Positions 19,660 to 29,333 are shown, numbered from the stretch's first letter. The stretch: 64,000 bases of DNA from DTHT01 sp037444625 (GCA_037444625.1 JBBIMA010000020.1:3284-67283), one strand, 5' to 3'. Program-made: numbers and translations. The notes: a model not told the origin generated them from the sequence alone.

Positions 19660-21540
19660 ATGAGACACCGTTTCGCCCGCGGCACGGCGGCCCTGACATT
19701 GCTCGCCCTGGCCTGCGCCGCGCCCTCCCAGGTCACCCTCGTGGTCAACACGCCCATGCCGCCTCCCGACTGGGCCCTGCTCGAGCGCGAGCTGCTCCGC
19801 TACAACTCGGAGGCCTGCGAGCGCTTCGCCCAGCGCTACCTGGACGAGCGAGGCTACCTGCTGCACACTCCGCGCTGGGGCACGCTGGACGGCCCCGACG
19901 ACGCCATCGAGACCTTCTGGAACTGGACCTTGCTGCACGCCCTGGGCGGCTCGGACAGCGTCCTTCAGCTCTACAAGAAGGCCCAGGAAGGCCACTGGAG
20001 ACAGTACGGCGAGCTGCGCACCCGGCTGACCGAACTGGCCGCCAACGGCGCCTACTACAAAGAGTTCATCACCCAGTCGGACTGGTTCCACACCGGCGAA
20101 GGCATGCGCGCCTTCCTGTTTCTCGGCCTCTCGGAACCCGACAACGGCCTCTACCGCACGCGCATGAAACGTTTCGCCGGCCTGTATATGAACGAAGACC
20201 CCGAGGCGCCCAACTACGACCCGGCCCGCAAGATCATCCGCAGCCTCTGGAACGGCTCGAAGGGCCCCATGCTGCGCAAGGCCACCGTCTATGACTGGGT
20301 GGGCGACCCGGTCCCCGGCAGCTTCCATCTGCTGCACAATCCCGCCGGGCGGACCCGGCTGCTCGACCTTCCGACTTACTATCCCAAGATGCTCGCCCAC
20401 TGCAACGACTATCTGGACAGCGCGGGCGATAACCCCCTGAATCTGGCCGCCACCGGGCTGGCGCTCAACGCCTACATGCTCACTCAGGAAAGCAAGTACC
20501 GCGACTGGGTGCTCGAATACGCCGGGGCCTGGCGGGAGCGCACCGCCGCCTGCGGAGGCATGATCCCCAGCAGTGTCGGCCTGGACGGCAAGCCCGGCAG
20601 CCTCTACGGCGGCCGGTGGTGGAAAGGCACTTACGGCTGGAACTTCACCATTTACGACGGCGAAATCGAGCGCATCGCCCATCGCAATTACTTTCACGCC
20701 GGTTCCTGGCCCGGCTTCGGCAACGCCCTGTTGCTCAGCGGCGACCCGGGCTGGACCGATCTGCTCCGCCGCCAGATGGACCTGATCTACGCCCAGAGGA
20801 AAGTGGAGAACGGCCGTGTGTTGCTGCCCCAGATGTACGGCGACCCGCGCGGTTACAAGTTCGACGGCCCGCCCCAGTGGTACCACTACACCGACAACCT
20901 GTTTCTGGACCGGCTCACCGAGATCTACCTGCGCTCGATGGACCGCAAGGACCTCGAACGCCTCCCCAAGACCGGCTGGATCGGCTTTCTGGAAGGGCTC
21001 GAGCCGGACTACCCGGCGCGCGCCCTGCGCGCGGAACTGGACGCGGTCCGGCGCAAAATTCAGGCCATCGAAAACGACTCCACCACCCCGGACACCCGCC
21101 TGGCCGACTACCTGCTCGACTTCAATCCGGCCCGCACCGACGAGCTGGTCAAGCTCACCCTGGGCGGCTTTTTCGCCGGCCGCATCTGGATCCTGCACAG
21201 CCGCTTCCGCTACTTCGACCCCCAGCGGCGCCGCGCCGGCCTGCCCCCCGAGGTGGGCGCGCTGGTGGAGAAGCTGGCGGCCGACTCGGCCGTCCTCACC
21301 CTGGTCAACCTCGATCCCCTGCGGCCCCGCAGCCTGATCGTCCAGGCGGGCGGCTACGGCGAACACCAGTTCGATTGGGCCGAACTTAACGGACGCCGCA
21401 CGCCCATCGGCGGATCTTTCCTCAGCCTGCGTCTGCTGCCCGGCTGCGGCGCGCGCATCCGCTTCGGCATGACGCGCTACAAGAACCTGCCTACGCTGGC
21501 CTTCCCCTGGGATCGTGCCGCCAGCGAGCCGGCCCGCTGA
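19660..21540 (+). CDS. Large exported protein of unknown function (626 aa)
   Basis: The start is fixed by AAGGAGG five nt upstream of the ATG; an earlier in-frame ATG at 19639 lacks this. The signal peptide (ALTLLALACAAPSQ) may be a lipoprotein signal, though its lipobox (ALAC) is poor. The body is rich in W, Y and H and in helix-like blocks (FWNWTLLHALGGSDSVL, DWFHTGEGMRAFLFLGLSE, GLALNAYMLTQESKYRDWV), the look of an alpha/alpha-toroid carbohydrate-active enzyme or epimerase. The C-terminal 120 residues look like a beta-sandwich. I cannot assign a family. It converges with the next gene, 6 bp between stops. Confidence 0.85.
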   Translation: MRHRFARGTAALTLLALACAAPSQVTLVVNTPMPPPDWALLERELLRYNSEACERFAQRYLDERGYLLHTPRWGTLDGPDDAIETFWNWTLLHALGGSDSVLQLYKKAQEGHWRQYGELRTRLTELAANGAYYKEFITQSDWFHTGEGMRAFLFLGLSEPDNGLYRTRMKRFAGLYMNEDPEAPNYDPARKIIRSLWNGSKGPMLRKATVYDWVGDPVPGSFHLLHNPAGRTRLLDLPTYYPKMLAHCNDYLDSAGDNPLNLAATGLALNAYMLTQESKYRDWVLEYAGAWRERTAACGGMIPSSVGLDGKPGSLYGGRWWKGTYGWNFTIYDGEIERIAHRNYFHAGSWPGFGNALLLSGDPGWTDLLRRQMDLIYAQRKVENGRVLLPQMYGDPRGYKFDGPPQWYHYTDNLFLDRLTEIYLRSMDRKDLERLPKTGWIGFLEGLEPDYPARALRAELDAVRRKIQAIENDSTTPDTRLADYLLDFNPARTDELVKLTLGGFFAGRIWILHSRFRYFDPQRRRAGLPPEVGALVEKLAADSAVLTLVNLDPLRPRSLIVQAGGYGEHQFDWAELNGRRTPIGGSFLSLRLLPGCGARIRFGMTRYKNLPTLAFPWDRAASEPAR

Positions 21541-21546
21541 GGCCCC

Positions 21547-23592
21547 CTACTTCAACACGCCGAAAAGGCTGGAGAAATCGTCCGTCCAGCCGCGGAAGCC
21601 CGGCCGCGCAGGGATCGGGGCGGCCTCCCCCAACGCCGGGCGGAGCGCCTCCCAGCGGCTCCGGCTCATGATCAGGGCCCAGGTCGAGCTGAAGCACTCC
21701 AGCTCCTCTTCCTCCGCCTCATACTCCACTACCAGGGCCGTTCTGCCGAAGGCGGCCGCGGCGCGCTCCATCACCGGCCGCAGGTCCACGTACTTGTTGG
21801 AAATGTTCACCGCCAGCACGCCCTCCGGCTTCAGGTGCCGCAGGTAGGTGCGAAAGGCCTCGCGCGTGATCAGATGCACCGGCACCGAATCGCCCGAGAA
21901 GGCATCCATGGCCAGCAGGTCGTAATGCTGGTCGGGCTCGCGCTCCATCATCAGCCGGCCGTCGCCCAGCACGATCTCCACCCGCGCCGGCGTATCGCGC
22001 AGGTAGCTGAACTGCTCGGCCGCCAGGCGCGGCACCGCGGGGTTGATTTCATAGAACCGTATCAGGTCCCCCGCGCGTCCCCAGGCGGCCAGCGTGCCGC
22101 TGCCCAGCCCCAGCACGCCCAACCGGCGAGGCGGCCCTTGTTGCGTCGCCGCCAGCACGCGGCCGACGCCGGACTCCCGGCAATAGTAGGTCCCCGGGCG
22201 CCGCCGGTAGTCCTCCCGCAGGATCTGTTCACCGTGGTTGATGACGCCGTGCAGCAACTTCCGCCGCACCCCCAGGCCGTCCTCCTCGTCCACATCCTTG
22301 ACCCGAAGCTGCCCGTAGAAGTTTCGTTCCGCCACCCGCACCCCGCGCAGCGAGTCGTGCACGCCCAGGCCCAGCCAGGCGCCGTAACCGGCCAGCGCCG
22401 CCGGCACCGCCACCCAGGCGACCCAGGCCTTCCCGTTACTGCGCCACGGCCGCCGCTCGCGCGCCAGGGCCGCCGCAGCCAGCGCTCCGCAGGCCGTCAG
22501 CCCGATGGGCAGCTCCCAGTAGGCGCGGAACAGATTGGGCGCGACCAGGCCCACGAATGCCCCGCCCAGCGCTCCGCCCAGCGCGATCATCAGGTAGAAG
22601 CCCGTCAGATAGCGAGGATGCGGGCGGCTGCGCACGATTTCGCCGTGGCAAACCATGGAACACACCAGCAAGACCGCCGCGCCCGCCAGCACCGCAGTGG
22701 GCGCCTTGTATTCCGGTGCGTCGGGCGACAGCAGATAGCCCATCCCCGCCAGAGCCCCGGCCAGCAGGGGCAGCCACACCCTTCGGTCATACAGCCTGGG
22801 CGCCTCGAAGCAGACGATGAAGCTCAGCAGGTAGACGCTCAGGGGCAGGACCCACAGGAACGGGATGGCGGCCACGTCCTGGGTCAGATGGGCGGTGGTC
22901 GCCAGCAGCAGCGTCGAAGCGCAGGCCGCCAGTGCCGCCCACAGCAGGCGTAATCCCCAGGGGGGCGCCTGCCCCGCCGGCGGATCCTCCTGCGCTGCCG
23001 CCCGGCCGTTGCGCGGGCGCGCGCTCAGCCAGGCCGCCAGCCCGCACAGCGCCACGTAAACCGCGTAGGCGCCCGACCAGGCCAGCGCCTGCGTGCGCAC
23101 CGCCATCCGCGGCTCGATCAGAGCCGGATAGCTCACCAGCCCCAGCATCGAGCCCAGGTTCGACAGCGCATACAGCCGGTAGGGCGTCGCGCCTGCGTGC
23201 GCCCGCGCGAACCACGCTTGGAGCAGCGGGCTGGTGGTGGCCAGCAGGAAGTACGGCAGGCCCACCGCCGTCGCCAGCAGGCCCAGGATCCGCCACTCCG
23301 GATTCTCCAGGCCGGTGCCTTTCCAGGAGGCGTCCGGCGCCAGCGGCAACGTCAGAAGGCTGGCCGCCAGCAGGACGGTGTGCACCAACGCCTGCCGCCG
23401 CGCCGTAAGCTTTTCGTGCAACCCGTGGGCGTAGAGGTAGCCTCCCAGCAGCCCGCATTGAAAAAACAGCATGCAGGTGCTCCAGACCGAAGAGGCGCCC
23501 CCGAACCACGGCAGGATCATCTTGGCCACCAGCGGCTGCACCTGGAAAAGCAGGAAGGCCGCCAGCAGGATGGTCAGAGCGTGTAAGGCCAT
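21547..23592 (-). CDS. Membrane-fused spermidine synthase-like protein
   Basis: A 681-residue protein in two parts. Residues 1-400 hold about ten hydrophobic helices (LTILLAAFLLFQVQPLVAKM, STCMLFFQCGLLGGYLYAHG), the common N-terminal membrane region of this family. Residues about 430-681 form a Rossmann-like aminopropyltransferase fold with the nucleotide-binding loop GVLGLGSGTLAAW, the acidic strand IRFYEINPAV, VEIVLGDGRLMM and the catalytic-type LLAMDAFSGDSVPVHL. Such fusions are often annotated spermidine synthase, but true polyamine synthesis is unproven for them. CATAAT at 23609-23604 stands 11 nt before the ATG. Confidence 0.88.
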   Translation of the reverse strand: MALHALTILLAAFLLFQVQPLVAKMILPWFGGASSVWSTCMLFFQCGLLGGYLYAHGLHEKLTARRQALVHTVLLAASLLTLPLAPDASWKGTGLENPEWRILGLLATAVGLPYFLLATTSPLLQAWFARAHAGATPYRLYALSNLGSMLGLVSYPALIEPRMAVRTQALAWSGAYAVYVALCGLAAWLSARPRNGRAAAQEDPPAGQAPPWGLRLLWAALAACASTLLLATTAHLTQDVAAIPFLWVLPLSVYLLSFIVCFEAPRLYDRRVWLPLLAGALAGMGYLLSPDAPEYKAPTAVLAGAAVLLVCSMVCHGEIVRSRPHPRYLTGFYLMIALGGALGGAFVGLVAPNLFRAYWELPIGLTACGALAAAALARERRPWRSNGKAWVAWVAVPAALAGYGAWLGLGVHDSLRGVRVAERNFYGQLRVKDVDEEDGLGVRRKLLHGVINHGEQILREDYRRRPGTYYCRESGVGRVLAATQQGPPRRLGVLGLGSGTLAAWGRAGDLIRFYEINPAVPRLAAEQFSYLRDTPARVEIVLGDGRLMMEREPDQHYDLLAMDAFSGDSVPVHLITREAFRTYLRHLKPEGVLAVNISNKYVDLRPVMERAAAAFGRTALVVEYEAEEEELECFSSTWALIMSRSRWEALRPALGEAAPIPARPGFRGWTDDFSSLFGVLK

Positions 23593-23603
23593 GCGGGTCT
23601 CTT

Positions 23604-23609
23604 ATTATG
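23604..23609 (-). promoter_or_regulatory. -10-like hexamer CATAAT before the spermidine synthase-like gene
   Basis: On the minus strand CATAAT is five of six to consensus and lies 11 nt before the ATG at 23592. Upstream sequence is GC-rich and close to the assembly gap, so no -35 can be judged reliably. Confidence 0.4.
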
Positions 23610-23654
23610 ACGCCGAGGTGATCGGGCGGGCGCGGCCGGCGGCCGCGGGGGCCG

Positions 23655-23789
23655 CCCCCCCCCCCCTGTANNNNNNNNNNGCCCGCCAGCCGGAGGGCCA
23701 GCGCGGGCCAGGCCTGGGGGGGCCCTAGCCCCGCGGCGGCGGGGGGGGGGGGGGCGCGGCGGGCGGCCGGGGCTCCGGCCGCCCGCCGC
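23655..23789. other. Assembly gap flanked by homopolymers and a GC hairpin
   Basis: Ten Ns at 23671-23680. To the left is a run of 12 C (23655-23666); to the right a run of 14 G (23741-23754). After it comes a perfect 15 bp inverted repeat (23756-23770 with 23775-23789, loop GGCT). The real distance across the gap is unknown and the flanking bases are doubtful. The hairpin is immediately downstream of the 23808-27290 gene and could aid termination, but no T tract follows on the minus strand. No gene is seen between 23593 and 23807. Confidence 0.9.
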
Positions 23790-23807
23790 TTGAAAGCCGA
23801 AGAGACC

Positions 23808-26800
23808 CTACTGAATGGCGAGGCGCGAACCGGGCGCCTGAGCAGTGCTTCCGTCCGGCAACTGCACGACCAGATCCAGCGGGATCTCGCTCCCGGTCCG
23901 CGCATCGGCGGGCACCTCGAAGGTCACCACGTACACGCCGATCATATTCTGCGCGTACTCGGCGGAAACCACCCGCACGCCCGCATTCGCCACCCCGACG
24001 ATCACGGGCAGGAAGACCGCCTGGCCCGGAACGCCCGGCTGGTTGGTGGCGGCCAGAGGCAGCACCGGGCCCAGGCCGGTGGCGTACATGCGCAGGATCT
24101 CGCCCCGCTGCGCCGGGTTGGAGGGCGTCACGAACGTGCCGTTGGGCCGCGCCACCACCGCGTAGCGCCGGCCGTCCGCCCCCGCGGTCTCGAAGATGCC
24201 CGGCTGGGCGTAGACTACGCGCACGTCATTGACCAGCGTCGAGCCGCCGTCTACGGTCACCTGCACGGGCACTACTCCGGGCCCCAGCTCGAACGGCGCC
24301 TGGACCGTCACTTGCTGCACCCCGCCGACGTTGCAGACGTGAAAGATCGGCGCCCGGTGGCTCCCGAAGGTCACCGTTACCCCGGCCAGCGCCGTCGGCA
24401 GCGGCCCGATGATCGTGCCGGGCTCGATGCAGCCCTGGACGTTCGGCGCCAGGCCCGAGCCGCGAATCGTCACGATGCTGCCCGGCACCACGCCCGCCTG
24501 GCCGCCCGCTGCGTTCACGAAGCTGCCGGCCGTGATGCTGGGCCCGGGCAGCCGCGAACTCAGCGAGAACGTGACGCTGAACGTGCTCACGCTCGCCCGG
24601 ATCGTGATCGCTCCCGCGGCCGCCCCCGCCGTCACGTTCACCGAGGCTTGCCCTTGCGCGTTGGTGGTGGCCGTCGCCGCGCTCAGCGTGGCGCTGCCGC
24701 TCAGGACCGCAAAGCTCACCTGGAGGCCGCCGATCGGCCGTCCGCGGTCGTCGTTAGCTTGCACCACCAGCGGCGCTCCGAAAGCTTGGTTGATCACCGT
24801 GGTCTGTCCGTCGCCCGAGACTTTGACGAGCTGGGCGATGGTCACGTTGACCGTCACGCTGAAGGTCGCTGCCGCGTTGCCCTCGACCGAGCGCACGCGC
24901 ACCTGATGCGTGCCGGGCGTCGAGCCCAGCGTCACCAGCGCTGAGACGCGGCCGTTGTAAGCCGAACGGGCTACGACGTTCGAGAGCGTGAGCGTGCCCG
25001 GAGTGACCACTTCCCACACCACCGGGACGCCCTCGAGTACGTTGCCGCCCGCGTCGGTCACCTCGGCCACCAGCGCCAGGGGCAGCGTCTGGCCGGGATT
25101 GCCCGACTGGTTATTGCCCTGGAGGATTCGCATCTGAGAGGGCGGCCCCGGCGTCACCGTCAGCGTCACCACCTTGGCGTTGAAGCCGCCGGTGGTGACG
25201 GTCAGCTCGGCCGTGCCGATCTTGGGCCCCACCACCACGTCGCAGGTGGCGGTGCCGGTGCCGTCGGTCAGGACCGTGCCGCCCGCGCAGGAAGCCGTCG
25301 GCCCCACCGCGGGATCAATGCCGGTGGAGATGCGGACGCCCACATTCGGGATGGGTTGGCCTGCCTGCGGCCCCGCGCTCGCGTAGACCGCCACCACGAT
25401 GCCTCCCGTCAGCGTCTGGCCGGCTTTGCCCTCCAGCCGCTTGTCTTCCTCAGCCGGCTTCACCAGGACCACGGAAGGATCCGGCGCCATGCCGCCGCCT
25501 GACAAGGCGGACAAAGTGGTGGTGACCGTGAAGTTCACCGACGACCCGCCGCTGGAAGCGGTCACCGTCGTCTGTACGTAGGAAAAGCCGGGCGTCACCA
25601 TACTGGCCAGGAACAGCGCGCTGGCCTGCCCGTTGGCGTCCGTCAGCACACTGACGGTGAGGCCGCCGCCGCTGGCCCCCGCCCCGATCGGCCCGGCCGC
25701 CAGCGTCCCTTGCCCCTGCGCGATGGCGAACTCGACCGTAGTGGAGGGAACCGGATTGCCCGCCGTGTCCCTGACCTCGACTACCATCGGCTCGGGGATG
25801 GCCATGAACTCCCGGACCACCAGGCCGTTGCCTGAGACGATACTGATGCCGCCCGCCGCCCCGCCGCCCGGCGTGCCGGTGGTGACGTTCAGGGTGAAGC
25901 TGGCCAACAGCGCCCCGGCGACCGTGGCGTTCACCGTGAAGGTGCCCGCCGTGGCGGGCGCGACCACCGTGGCCTGAGCGAATCCCTGGGAGTTGGTCGC
26001 CGCGCTGGCCGCCTGGATGGTCGCTCCTACCGCCGCCGTCGTCCAGTTCACAGTCGCTCCCGAGGCCGGCCTGCCGGTGGAGTCCAGGGCGCGAACGATC
26101 AGGGGCAGCGAAGTCGCCGCCGGGATCAGCGTCTGGTTGTTGTTGTACTGCAACAAGCTGGTGGGGGGATTGGTCGAGGCCGGCCCGGCCGCCGAGATCC
26201 GGCTGGGCGTGCTGGTCAGGGCGAGTTGGCCCATCAACTGGTAGCTGCTCAGTTCGATCCGGTACAGGCTGGTCGAGGTAGCCAGGAACAGGAAGCGCGG
26301 CTGCGGCAACTCGCTGCTCACCGCCCCGGCGATGACGTTGGAAATCTCGCCCACCCCGCCGAAGCTGGGCACGCTGATGTTCAGCGGACTGATGCTGACT
26401 TCATAGACCAGCTTGGTCTGGCTGGAGAGCGCGAAGGCCCGGTTGTTGCCCGCCACCAGAATCGTATCCATCGCCACGCCGAAATTCGGGACGGTGCCGG
26501 CCAGCGTCTTGCTGATCAAATCGAAGAGCATGATCGCCGAGTTGCCCGCCACCGGCGTCTGGTTCACCGCCAGGGCGTACCGCCCGTCGGGCGTGAAGGA
26601 GAGCTTGCCCGGTTTGCCGTTCAGAGGGATTCCATCGGCCAGGGTGAGGGTCATGCTGCGGCCGTCGATTTCGTAGACCCGGTTGACCGTGGTCACGTAC
26701 ACCAGGCCGTTGGGCCCGACCGCCACCCCGGTGGACTGCCCCGGAATCGCCACCTCACCCACCCGGCTGTTGGTGGCCAGATCCACCGCCACCAGCTTCT

Positions 26801-27290
26801 GGTCGGTCGAGCTGAGCACGAAGGCCCGGGTGGAATCCAGACTCACCGCCACGTCGCTCGGGCTGGTGCCCGCATTCACCGGGATGGGATTGGGCAGCGT
26901 GGCGCCGGTTCCGGTGATGTCGAAGATGAACAGGCTGCCCGCGGTCACCAGTAACTTTCGCCCGTCGGGCGTCACGGCGCCGGCGGTGCCGTTGTTGAGC
27001 AGATCGAACGACTGCACCAGGTTGAAGGTGGTCCCGTCCAGCACCGCCACCGTGCCGGTGCCCGATCCCGCCACGACGAAATACTTGGTGCCGGCCGGGT
27101 TGGTCAGAGCCGCCAGGGAAGCGGGCGAACCCAGGTAGGAAGTGCGGAATACGAAGGGATCCGCCCCGAAGATGTTCACCGTCTGGTTGGTGGCCGGACC
27201 GCCCGGCATCACAAACAGATTCTGAGCCTGGAGAGCGGCGCCCTGCGCCAGGATAGTGAGAACGAGAAGGACACGCTTTAGCGAAAACAT
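23808..27290 (-). CDS. Extracellular beta-propeller / Ig-like protein with TIGR03437 C-terminal domain
   Basis: A 1160-residue exported protein. A signal peptide (VLLVLTILAQGAALQAQ) is followed by a seven-bladed-type beta-propeller to about residue 375 (blades such as KYFVVAGSGTGTVAVLDGTT, YNVE-like GLVYVTTVNRVYEIDG). About five Ig-like (Big_1 type) domains follow, each with a GxPVxGxxVxW-like strand. The last 235 residues are the Solibacter-type TIGR03437 domain (AGSFVNAAGGQAGVVPGSIV, RMYATGLGPV). Probably a surface or matrix protein; no catalytic motif is seen. The ATG at 27290 has CGAGGTT nine nt upstream and is preferred over a longer frame to 27335. It is separated from the next gene upstream by a strong terminator. 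Confidence 0.9.
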   Translation of the reverse strand: MFSLKRVLLVLTILAQGAALQAQNLFVMPGGPATNQTVNIFGADPFVFRTSYLGSPASLAALTNPAGTKYFVVAGSGTGTVAVLDGTTFNLVQSFDLLNNGTAGAVTPDGRKLLVTAGSLFIFDITGTGATLPNPIPVNAGTSPSDVAVSLDSTRAFVLSSTDQKLVAVDLATNSRVGEVAIPGQSTGVAVGPNGLVYVTTVNRVYEIDGRSMTLTLADGIPLNGKPGKLSFTPDGRYALAVNQTPVAGNSAIMLFDLISKTLAGTVPNFGVAMDTILVAGNNRAFALSSQTKLVYEVSISPLNISVPSFGGVGEISNVIAGAVSSELPQPRFLFLATSTSLYRIELSSYQLMGQLALTSTPSRISAAGPASTNPPTSLLQYNNNQTLIPAATSLPLIVRALDSTGRPASGATVNWTTAAVGATIQAASAATNSQGFAQATVVAPATAGTFTVNATVAGALLASFTLNVTTGTPGGGAAGGISIVSGNGLVVREFMAIPEPMVVEVRDTAGNPVPSTTVEFAIAQGQGTLAAGPIGAGASGGGLTVSVLTDANGQASALFLASMVTPGFSYVQTTVTASSGGSSVNFTVTTTLSALSGGGMAPDPSVVLVKPAEEDKRLEGKAGQTLTGGIVVAVYASAGPQAGQPIPNVGVRISTGIDPAVGPTASCAGGTVLTDGTGTATCDVVVGPKIGTAELTVTTGGFNAKVVTLTVTPGPPSQMRILQGNNQSGNPGQTLPLALVAEVTDAGGNVLEGVPVVWEVVTPGTLTLSNVVARSAYNGRVSALVTLGSTPGTHQVRVRSVEGNAAATFSVTVNVTIAQLVKVSGDGQTTVINQAFGAPLVVQANDDRGRPIGGLQVSFAVLSGSATLSAATATTNAQGQASVNVTAGAAAGAITIRASVSTFSVTFSLSSRLPGPSITAGSFVNAAGGQAGVVPGSIVTIRGSGLAPNVQGCIEPGTIIGPLPTALAGVTVTFGSHRAPIFHVCNVGGVQQVTVQAPFELGPGVVPVQVTVDGGSTLVNDVRVVYAQPGIFETAGADGRRYAVVARPNGTFVTPSNPAQRGEILRMYATGLGPVLPLAATNQPGVPGQAVFLPVIVGVANAGVRVVSAEYAQNMIGVYVVTFEVPADARTGSEIPLDLVVQLPDGSTAQAPGSRLAIQ

Positions 27291-27340
27291 AGCGAACCTC
27301 GTTGGCTGCGAAACAGGATCGAGTGAAGCGGGCAAGATTC

Positions 27341-27370
27341 AGTCTAGCACCAATCCGCCGGGCCTGAGAA
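27341..27370 (-). promoter_or_regulatory. Promoter of the propeller/Ig/TIGR03437 gene
   Basis: On the minus strand: TTCTCA (27370-27365), an 18 nt spacer and TAGACT (27346-27341). TGC directly before the -10 makes an extended -10. The leader to the ATG at 27290 would be about 44 nt. Confidence 0.45.
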
Positions 27371-27394
27371 GCGCTTCCAAGCAGCTCGGCAGAC

Positions 27395-27424
27395 AAAAAA
27401 AGAGGGGAGCCGAAGCTCCCCTCT
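27395..27424 (-). terminator. Rho-independent terminator of the 628-residue protein gene
   Basis: On the minus strand a 10 bp stem AGAGGGGAGC/GCTCCCCTCT encloses a TTCG tetraloop and is followed by seven T. It stands 22 nt after the stop of the 27447-29333 gene. The plus-strand side has only TTT, so it acts mainly on minus-strand transcription. It is the clearest terminator in the window. Confidence 0.92.
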
Positions 27425-27446
27425 TTGGGAAAGGGACAACGGGCGA

Positions 27447-29333
27447 TTACTGGCCCAGCGTCTCGCTGGAGAAGCCGCTGCGAGCGCTGAGCGGGCTGTC
27501 CAGCACCAGCGCCAGGTAGCCGTGCGAGAGTTTCGCCGCTCCCAGGTCGCTGACGAAGGCGAAGCCGTGAGCATACTGGAACCGGCACTGGGCAATGATG
27601 TAGCCCTGGAAGCCGGGGGTCCCGGTGATGCCCAGGTTGCCGCCCGCCGAAAGCGTGAACACCAGCAAGCTGCCCGCGGGCACCGCGCCCGAGGTTTGGG
27701 CCGCCGGCGGCGCGCCGCCTCCCGCCGTCTCACCGTAGTAGTTCAGCGTGCAAGCACCGGTCTGAGTCGCCGTCCCGAAGGGATCCTGCGAGGTGTTGGC
27801 GATCGCGATGCCGGTGTCAAAGCCCGCCTGGTTGGTGACGAACGGGAACAGCAGGTTGGTGGTGCAGGGGTTGATCACGAACGCGTTCTTGGCCGAGCCG
27901 GTATCGGCAAACCGCGGCAGCGGCGCGCTCGAGCTCTGGCCGGTCACGGTCGAGATCGGCGCGAAGCTGACCGAAACGGTCGAGGTGCCGAGGCCAGGCA
28001 AGCCGGCCGCCGTGTTGGCCTTGTAAGCCACCACCACCGGGATCTCCACCCGTCCGGGGTACAGCGGGTTGGTCGCGACGACTTCCCAAACCGCGATGCC
28101 CGTGCCGCCCGAGATGGAGACCGGAGCGACGCTATAAGACACGCCGCACTGGTCGGTGCCCGAAGAGGTGGCCGAGGTGGCCGAGTAGGCGCCCGCGCCG
28201 TTGGAGTCCGTAGTCACCAGGTGAACGATGGTGCTCTCCGTGGTCGCCACGCCGCGGGTCCCCACGAACAGCACCACGCCGGCCGGAACGTTGCTGAAGA
28301 CCGCCCGGAAACGGGTCCCGCTATCGGCCAGCCCGGCGATGTTCAGACCGTTGGTGGTCGTGAACGCCGGATTGTAGAACCCGGTCTCGGTGTTATACAA
28401 CAGGCCGTCCGGGCCCACGCCGGTGGGCGCCGCCTGAGCCGCCGTCGCGGCCGGAGTCGTATCCGTGGTGGCTACGTTCCGCCTCTTGAACGAGGAAGCG
28501 AAGCCCTCGGTCAGCCGTATGCGGTAGGCCGTTGTCGAGAATGCCGCCGTCGAGTCGCCCGCGATGCTGGAGTTTACGCTCACGCATTGCAGGAAGGACG
28601 CCCCGGAGGACGACAGGCTGTCCGAGCTGCACGCGTTGCGCAGGCTCACCGACAGGCCGGGCAACACATAGCCCACGATCTGCTGCGGGTTGTTCACCGC
28701 CACCGAGGTCTCGCCGCTGATGGAGACGAACATCACGATCTGGGTCGGAACCAGCGTGGCCGAAACGCCGAGCTGGTTGGCGTTGGCGCGGATGTTCTTG
28801 ATCCGCAGGATGCGAGTCGCCGTGGTCCCCGGAGGATCCACGGGAACACCCAGCCAGACCACCGAGTTGGCGCCCGCGTTGCGCGCCTGGTAAACGTTGC
28901 GAACGGCAATCGGACCGCCTTCGGAAGCGGGGGTGCCGTCCGGACCCGCCGTCGCGTAAGGCAACCCGGTGCCGACGCCCTTGTGCGAGCAACCGGAAGT
29001 CGAAGTGCACGGGTTCTGGTAGGCCGGCTGCGGATCGTCAATCAACAGCAAGGCTTCCGAAGCCGGGTCCGCAACCAGCCGGCTGGTGATGTTGGTGTTG
29101 AGGAACACCTGGATGTTCACTCGGGGCACCACCACCCCAGCCGCCGTCGGCGTGCCGCCGGTGCAATTGAGCACCAGGTCGCCGACCAGCTCGGCCAGAC
29201 CTTCGGCCCGCAGAGTCGGCGGCACAGCGGCATTCGCCGTGCACTGGAATGCCGGTGTGGTTTGCGCGCTCGCCGTGATGGTGGCCACCAGGATCACGGC
29301 CAGCGCGAAAAGCAATTTGCGCAAATTTGCCAT
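27447..29333 (-). CDS. Large exported protein of unknown function (628 aa)
   Basis: A signal peptide (LLFALAVILVATITASAQ) is followed by a Ser/Thr/Gly/Ala-rich, beta-strand-type body (VPRVNIQVFLNTNITSRLV, AVFSNVPAGVVLFVGTRGV, VIPVVVAYKANTAAGLPG-like). Paired Cys residues (FQCTANA...LNCTGG; NPCTSTSGCSH) could form disulfides. I recognise no enzyme motif; it resembles Solibacter-type extracellular proteins. The 5' end has two AAGGAG boxes. One abuts the ATG at 29333 and is therefore well placed for the in-frame TTG at 29324; the other is 11 nt before the ATG. Either start leaves the signal peptide intact. It ends at a strong terminator. Confidence 0.8.
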   Translation of the reverse strand: MANLRKLLFALAVILVATITASAQTTPAFQCTANAAVPPTLRAEGLAELVGDLVLNCTGGTPTAAGVVVPRVNIQVFLNTNITSRLVADPASEALLLIDDPQPAYQNPCTSTSGCSHKGVGTGLPYATAGPDGTPASEGGPIAVRNVYQARNAGANSVVWLGVPVDPPGTTATRILRIKNIRANANQLGVSATLVPTQIVMFVSISGETSVAVNNPQQIVGYVLPGLSVSLRNACSSDSLSSSGASFLQCVSVNSSIAGDSTAAFSTTAYRIRLTEGFASSFKRRNVATTDTTPAATAAQAAPTGVGPDGLLYNTETGFYNPAFTTTNGLNIAGLADSGTRFRAVFSNVPAGVVLFVGTRGVATTESTIVHLVTTDSNGAGAYSATSATSSGTDQCGVSYSVAPVSISGGTGIAVWEVVATNPLYPGRVEIPVVVAYKANTAAGLPGLGTSTVSVSFAPISTVTGQSSSAPLPRFADTGSAKNAFVINPCTTNLLFPFVTNQAGFDTGIAIANTSQDPFGTATQTGACTLNYYGETAGGGAPPAAQTSGAVPAGSLLVFTLSAGGNLGITGTPGFQGYIIAQCRFQYAHGFAFVSDLGAAKLSHGYLALVLDSPLSARSGFSSETLGQ

